Source: an uncultured Lachnospiraceae bacterium
Lineage (GTDB): Bacteria > Bacillota > Clostridia > Lachnospirales > Lachnospiraceae
DNA length: 56,970 nucleotides
Direction of reading: 5' to 3'
Assembly (NCBI GenBank): GCA_910583605.1
Contig: CAJTXN010000017.1
Location: 1-56,970 of the forward strand
Shown: positions 53,421-56,970 of the stretch, piece by piece
How the letters are laid out: the number at the start of each line of letters is the position of its first letter
Position numbering within the stretch: position 1 is the first letter of the stretch
Made by a program: the position numbers and the translations under genes
The notes under the pieces: model-generated
Told to the model about the DNA's origin: nothing
Databases searched by the model: none
The model's input: only the letters and a program-made list of their open reading frames with translations

Positions 53421-53556
53421 CCTGATTTTTCACATAGGAGAACACGTCAAAAAAATCCTGCATATCTTGATTTGGCATAGTCTTTTCTGGATTTTCTATA
53501 TAGTCAATCAAGTCTTTTATGCTCCCTTTGATATGCCATAGGCTTGTTACCGCCAT
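53420..53556 (-). pseudogene. Truncated mobilisation relaxase (MobA/VirD2-like), N terminus only
   Basis: About 45 residues survive: MAVTSLWHIKGSIKDLIDYI, ENPEKT and DFFDVFSYV. This start is typical of relaxases of Firmicutes mobilisable elements. The catalytic Tyr and His-triad region, which should follow, is lost at the IS3-family junction near 53420. It begins directly after the mobC stop, the standard mobC-relaxase order. The element can no longer mobilise itself, but the upstream mobC and oriT-like site could still be served in trans. Confidence 0.75.
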
Positions 53557-53557
53557 A

Positions 53558-53914
53558 TCAGACTGCCCCCTGTTCCGTCAATTCTTCTACGCTAAACCGT
53601 TGTGGGAGAGTTGTTTTCTGTTGTAATTCTAAGATAAAATCCTCAATCTCCTTACAGATTTCAGCGGCGGTTGGATAGTAAGGAACACACTTTTTGAAAG
53701 CGTCATGCACTTCATAGAGCTTGTTTAACAGTTCCCAAAACTCGGTTTTAGGCTTTGGCTGCGGGGAGTTTCCCTTGCATAACTGGCGCATAAATTCTGC
53801 TGCGGACAGACCGCAAGCGGCGGCGCACTGCTTTAATTTTTCATGTTCTTCCTCGTTCAATCGGACGGTAATCGGGACATTCCGCACGTCCTTTTCTGAT
53901 TTTTCTCTGTTCAT
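53558..53914 (-). CDS. mobC: MobC-like relaxosome accessory protein
   Basis: 118 residues. The N-terminal ribbon-helix-helix has VPITVRLNEEEHEKLKQCA and CGLSAAEFMRQL, followed by a helical C-terminal half. MobC proteins bind near oriT and help the relaxase open and nick DNA. The frame is intact although its partner relaxase is truncated. The ATG at 53914 lies 46-75 bp from an oriT-like hairpin. Base composition is slightly richer in GC than nearby chromosomal genes, which suits a transferred element. Confidence 0.85.
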   Translation of the reverse strand: MNREKSEKDVRNVPITVRLNEEEHEKLKQCAAACGLSAAEFMRQLCKGNSPQPKPKTEFWELLNKLYEVHDAFKKCVPYYPTAAEICKEIEDFILELQQKTTLPQRFSVEELTEQGAV

Positions 53915-53954
53915 TCTCCTTAATCCTCCAGTCTTAAATTCCTTTCTTCGGCGT

Positions 53955-54025
53955 AAACAGGGGGCGCTAGACGTCCAGTGGACGTCTGTTCAGCGCGGAC
54001 CGCAGCGGAGCGGAGACGTCCCCTG
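53955..54025. other. Candidate origin of transfer (oriT)
   Basis: A hairpin AGACGTCC-AGT-GGACGTCT (53969-53987), flanked by outer CGCT/AGCG arms, is followed on the minus strand by TAGCGCCCCC. The GCGCCC core is shared with nic regions of RSF1010/pC221-type MOBP elements as I recall them. A third copy of AGACGTCC lies at 54014-54021. Such inverted and direct repeats next to mobC are usual in oriT. The nick position is inferred. Confidence 0.55.
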
Positions 54026-54518
54026 AGTGAAGTCCACACGCCTTTAGGCTGTGGATTGTGGCTGACACAATCCGATGCTCGCTATCTCTGTGGACGCGTC
54101 GTCACAAGTTCCGTATCGCTCTTTTCCGTGCAGGCACGGAAAATCACTCACTTCACTGCTCCTCCTTCTCCCAAAAGTCTAGCGACTTTTCGGGAACCCT
54201 ATTTCCTGTGCAGTGGCATTCTTCCATACCTGTCTTACCCGCCGAAAAGAAAATCCTATGTCCTTTCCACCTCCGTTCTGGATTCGGTTTCTCTTGACTT
54301 TTGGATAAATGAAAAAAGCCGCTACACTGCACCACGAAGGACAGGAGAGATTTCTCCTGCTCGGATTCGCAATGCTATGTAACGGCTTTGGGATTCAAAA
54401 CCATGCTGCCATACGCCAGCCGAAAATGGCAGCATACGTTCGGCGGCAGTCAGCCTTGTCCATTGGCTGACATTCTATTCTTCCATCTATGTGCTTATTT
54501 CATTTTCAATCTTCAGAA
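54026..54518. repeat. Hairpin-dense non-coding stretch of the mobile element
   Basis: No gene is supported. At least five strong short inverted repeats follow each other: TCCACA..TGTGGA (54033-54055), GGATTGTG-5-CACAATCC (54053-54073), a perfect 10-bp stem with 2-base loop (54122-54143), a nested pair (outer 54315-54326 with 54378-54389, inner CAGGAGA-4-TCTCCTG 54342-54359), and ATGCTGCCAT..ATGGCAGCAT (54403-54435). It may be single-strand DNA structure for transfer or replication, or a structured RNA. Confidence 0.55.
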
Positions 54519-54797
54519 TTACTTCCTGCGTTTCTTAAATTTCTCCTTTGCCTACTCATAGGCTTCTTGGATATATGGTTTCAATAAAGGCGGTGAACGG
54601 CAGCCAACAGCGGAAACAGCCCTGCGGCACATTCCGATAAAAAACGACAAAAGAAAAACCGCAAAGGCTGTCACCACATAAGGAGATAATTTGAAAACAT
54701 AATTGGAATACAGCTTATGGGCGATAGCAAAGGCAAAAGCCAGCGTAAAAATAGGAATGCTTTTCTCGCTGGCTTTCTCTATATGAAAATTTAATCA
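54519..54797 (-). pseudogene. Decayed small membrane-protein gene of the mobile element
   Basis: Reading leftwards from about 54797 gives IEKASEKSIPIFTLAFAFAI, AHKLYSNYVFKL, a second hydrophobic helix (VVTAFAVFLLSFFIG) and PYIQEAYE, then TAG at 54554-54552; the frame continues for AKEKFKKRRK and a TAA at 54521-54519. A single C-to-T change (CAG to TAG) would explain the internal stop. No start codon exists before an upstream TGA, so the 5' end is also lost. Two membrane helices; function unknown. Confidence 0.55.
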
Positions 54798-54936
54798 CAC
54801 ATTCGTAAAATATAATTTTCTTTGCTACAATGTAGAAAGGTAATGCAAAGTTCAAAATAATACTTAGCGGTTGATAATGTGCTTATTAAAGCAGTCAACA
54901 ACTAACCAAAAAATAAAATTATGGAGGGTTAGGACT

Positions 54937-55056
54937 ATGGAAAAGACATTATTCGAGCAGATGGGCGGGACATATATAAGGACTGGCGATTATCATTTAC
55001 CTGCGCTTGACTTACCTGCCGAAAAAGAAAGGCATGTCAGTGTATGGGGGCAGCAA
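54937..55056 (+). pseudogene. tnpV: Truncated tnpV (transposon-encoded protein)
   Basis: ATG at 54937 has GGAGGG upstream, and an extended -10 (TGCTACAAT, TACAAT at 54826-54831) lies about 105 bp before it. The frame reads MEKTLFEQMGGTYIRTGDYH, then LPALDLPAEKERHVSVWGQQ, the conserved start of TnpV proteins from Firmicutes transposons. It is cut after about 40 residues at 55056, exactly where the IS4-like element begins, and the rest of the gene is not found after that element. TnpV function is not established. Confidence 0.75.
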
Positions 55057-56224
55057 TGTCGTCAACTTAAGCCATAGTTACTCCTTCTTACACAACAGAA
55101 AAAATTCAAAAAATTTAATAAAAACACTTGACAGGTACGCCGAAAAATGTTGCCCCACAATTAATTATCTTGTTGATTGCGAGGTATCCATATGTTCAAG
55201 AAAAACAGCATCTGTAAGCTTATTAAAAATGTTAAAGACCTTATTGCTTCTGCTTCGTTTAAAGAAAAGCACTGTCTCAAAAAAACTGCCTTTACAAGAA
55301 ACAGAAAGCTTTCATTCCAGGACATAATGTATTTTGTGCTGAGTATGCCGCAAAAGTCACTGACTACAGAACTAGATTTGTTTTTCTGTAAAAAAACTTT
55401 TCCATTTCCAAACAGGCTTTTTCAAAAGCGCGCTATAAAATATCACCGCTTGCTTTTGAAGATATTTTTAATTTATCGACCGACCTGTTCCGGTTCACAA
55501 ACCATCCCAGGACATGGGATGGATACCGTGTATTTGCCGTTGACGGTTCCGAAATTGCCGTTGACCACAACAAAAACAACGAGACTGAATTTGGCTTAAA
55601 AGGTGGCAATCAGCACTCTTATCCTTCCACGAGACTGACAGCATTATATGATGTTACGAATGACCTGATTGTGGATGCTGTATTTACGGGAATATCCGTT
55701 GGCGAAAGGGAACATGCCAACAAACTTCTCTCATCAGAGGCACTCATAAATGGCAAAGGATACAAAAACTTAATCCTGTTTGACCGTGGCTATCCATCTA
55801 GAGAGCTGATATACGAACTTGAGGATAAGGTTTTTTTTACCTGATTCGGTGTACGCATTCCTTTCTCTCATGTGTCAATGAATGCCCTGACGGAGAGCAT
55901 AGCGTATCAGACATCCACAAAGACAGAACAGTCAGCCTGCGCGTAATAAAAGACACCTCTGGGGAAGAGCCGCATATACTTGTCAGCAATCTTTTTGAAG
56001 AACATCAGGATATGCACTACCATCAGTACCTTTACCACAAAAGATGGTCAATAGAGACTAAGTATGGGGAACTTAAAACAAGGGTACGGTTGGAGAATTT
56101 TTCCGGGAAAAATCCCCAGGCAATTCGCCAGGAACTGTATGCAGCTTTATTTATATCAAACCTGTCTGCACTGATTAAATCCTCTGCAGAAAATGAAATT
56201 CCCATTCAAACTTAAGCAACGACA
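55057..56224 (+). mobile_element. IS4-like insertion sequence, about 1.17 kb
   Basis: The ends are imperfect inverted repeats: left TGTCGTCAACTTAAG from 55057 and right (reverse complement) TGTCGTTGCTTAAG ending at 56224. They enclose one transposase gene with two frameshifts. The element interrupts tnpV. No target-site duplication is visible; the sequence after 56224 is not tnpV, so a deletion probably followed insertion. The transposase stop codon lies within the right repeat. Confidence 0.7.
55192..56215 (+). pseudogene. IS4-family DDE transposase with two -1 frameshifts
   Basis: Starts at ATG 55192 (MFKKNSICKLIKNV, GAGG site upstream). Frame 1 runs to an A7 run at 55390-55396. The next frame carries the first Asp (VFAVDGSEIAVD) and second Asp (LILFDRGYPSRELIY), and ends in TGA after a T8 run at 55831-55838. 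The third frame carries the IS4 Y-x2-R-x3-E-x6-K signature (YHKRWSIETKYGELK) and runs to 56215. Both shifts equal loss of one base in a homopolymer. All three catalytic acids remain, so the gene is recently broken or the two runs are misread. Confidence 0.8.
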
Positions 56225-56233
56225 GTTTGTGAA

Positions 56234-56262
56234 TTGAAAAATTCTATGTTTTTGTGTATAAT
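56234..56262 (+). promoter_or_regulatory. Promoter of the DUF2185-like gene
   Basis: -35 TTGAAA (56234-56239), 17-bp spacer, consensus -10 TATAAT (56257-56262), 10 bp outside the IS right end. The -10 is repeated 28 bp later (56285-56290) but with a poor -35. Confidence 0.7.
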
Positions 56263-56293
56263 AGGAAAATTCTATGTTTTTGTGTATAATAGG
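56238..56293. repeat. Two perfect tandem copies of a 28-bp unit
   Basis: Copies at 56238-56265 and 56266-56293 are identical, and each ends in a TATAAT-type -10 plus AGG. The duplication lies between the promoter start and the gene at 56339 and changes the leader length. Confidence 0.9.
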
Positions 56294-56338
56294 AAAAAAG
56301 TCAAACTGAGAAATCGAAGTTTGAAAGGAGGAACAGAC

Positions 56339-56617
56339 ATGGAATTTCCATTTTATGATTCACCCAATACTGCTACGATTATCTGTTGCCATATATTGGA
56401 GCGTCAGGCACCTATTCTATATGTATCACATGATGAAGATGACGGAATGTGGCAATTTCTATGCGGGGAAACACATGAAACAGATGAAGCAAAGTTAGTA
56501 TCTTTAAAATGGGTTTTTGATTTAGATAACTCTGTTAGTACCTTAAAGGATATGCCTTGCGGTTACTATGCAGAAAGGAAAACTCAAGATGACGATTGGA
56601 TTATCAGAAAGCGATAA
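56339..56617 (+). CDS. DUF2185 / Imm33-like small protein
   Basis: 92 residues from ATG at 56339 with an ideal AAAGGAGG site; the ORF also reads 35 codons upstream but across the tandem repeat. The sequence ICCHILERQAPILYVSHDEDDGMWQFLCG, split here as ICCHILERQAPILYVSH and DEDDGMWQFLCG, then LKWVFDLDNSVSTL and DMPCGYYAER matches the DUF2185 pattern, listed among predicted immunity proteins (Imm33) of polymorphic toxins. No toxin gene is adjacent in the window. It is intact among mobile debris and has its own promoter. Family match is from memory. Confidence 0.7.
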   Translation: MEFPFYDSPNTATIICCHILERQAPILYVSHDEDDGMWQFLCGETHETDEAKLVSLKWVFDLDNSVSTLKDMPCGYYAERKTQDDDWIIRKR

Positions 56618-56739
56618 CTTCCCATTTGTCGAGCAGAACAACACATCATCACAGAGCCAGACGCATAAGACGCAGAGACGAAAGATTTGTGAAAAATCAC
56701 AGTTATCGGGAGGTCATGGCGAGCGACAAATGGGAAGTT
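56616..56739. repeat. 124-bp unit bounded by perfect 16-bp inverted repeats
   Basis: AACTTCCCATTTGTCG at 56616-56631 and its exact reverse complement at 56724-56739 enclose 92 bp without a convincing gene. The left arm starts in the stop codon of the DUF2185-like gene. A small TGTGA-4-TCACA hairpin lies inside. It could be a MITE-like non-autonomous element or a structured 3' end. No clear target duplication flanks it. Confidence 0.65.
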
Positions 56740-56970
56740 GTACTTGGAAAAATAAAATTATTTGGCCAATAGATAATAATAGGTAAAAATATTTAATATT
56801 TAAAATAATTATGATTCAAAAAATAGAAAATTTATTGCTGCCGCGTTTAGTTTCTTTCAAGTTTTTGTTTTAATACAGAACGGACAGGAAGAATAAATAA
56901 CATACATGCTTGTGCAAGGGGAAGTTATTTTTGCATAAATCCAATGCAGCGTTTCACATTTCAACGGAGC
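56740..56970. other. AT-rich right end with no recognised gene
   Basis: No ORF with a ribosome site, no terminator-quality hairpin and no repeat was found. The stretch is very AT-rich near 56760-56830. Confidence 0.5.

Noticed and set aside
54315..54389. Nested stems considered as a tRNA or tRNA-like structure
   Set aside because: No CCA-side pairing, T-loop consensus or anticodon stem of the right size.
55390..55397. Programmed -1 frameshifting at AAAAAAC in the transposase
   Set aside because: The heptamer is not in the required phase (zero-frame codons are AAA AAA ACT), and a second shift at T8 would also be needed.
56568..56786. 72-residue ORF overlapping the end of the DUF2185-like gene
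   Set aside because: No ribosome site, biased composition (Gln, Lys, Ser), and it runs across both arms of the 16-bp inverted repeat.

Overview
The window looks like chromosome from a low-GC Gram-positive anaerobe of the Clostridia, most likely Lachnospiraceae. This rests on gene content (MutS2, TrmL, YhaM, VanW and LCP proteins, and an RlmD with a clostridial-type C-terminal extension), on strong AGGAGG-type ribosome binding sites and on sigma-A-like promoters. It is an inference from gene families; no rRNA or other phylogenetic marker is present.

Region 1 (1-7640, minus strand) is a defence operon: an XRE regulator, an unknown 164-residue protein, a GmrSD-like DUF262/HNH protein, then hsdR, hsdM and the start of hsdS, which runs off the left edge. 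A near-consensus promoter with a 15-bp palindrome beside it lies upstream. Region 2 (7700-31090) is housekeeping: rlmD, yhaM, a membrane-anchored HtrA-like protein that appears to have lost its catalytic triad, mutS2 with a two-component system, a run of vanW / AIR-synthase-like / Lrp / aminotransferase / trmL, then radical SAM / nth / exonuclease, and a two-gene unit of a cyclic-nucleotide-binding-domain protein and a chemoreceptor.

Region 3 (31126-52947) is a cell-surface polysaccharide locus. A long minus-strand operon starts from a promoter near 51170: initiating phosphoglycosyltransferase, DUF1972 glycosyltransferase, two GT2 enzymes, an O-antigen-polymerase-like protein fused to a heptose-1-phosphate nucleotidyltransferase, a heptose-7-phosphate kinase, a GmhB-GmhA fusion, a GT4 enzyme, a Wzx-type flippase and a GT-C-like membrane protein. 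A divergent LCP ligase gene sits at the operon head. Past the operon's end are ugd (plus strand) and a second minus-strand unit: DPM1-like GT2, hexapeptide acyltransferase, UPF0104 membrane protein and a second GT-C-like membrane protein. Three adjacent ORFs carry all four activities expected to convert sedoheptulose-7-phosphate to GDP-D-glycero-alpha-D-manno-heptose, two of them as fusions. This is the most unusual part of the window.

Region 4 (53000-56970) is a graveyard of mobile DNA: an IS3-family fragment inside a truncated relaxase gene, an intact mobC with an oriT-like hairpin upstream, a hairpin-rich stretch, a decayed small membrane-protein gene, a truncated tnpV interrupted by an IS4-like element whose transposase has two frameshifts, and then an intact DUF2185-like gene driven by a promoter lying in a tandem repeat. 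No tRNA, rRNA or CRISPR array was seen.
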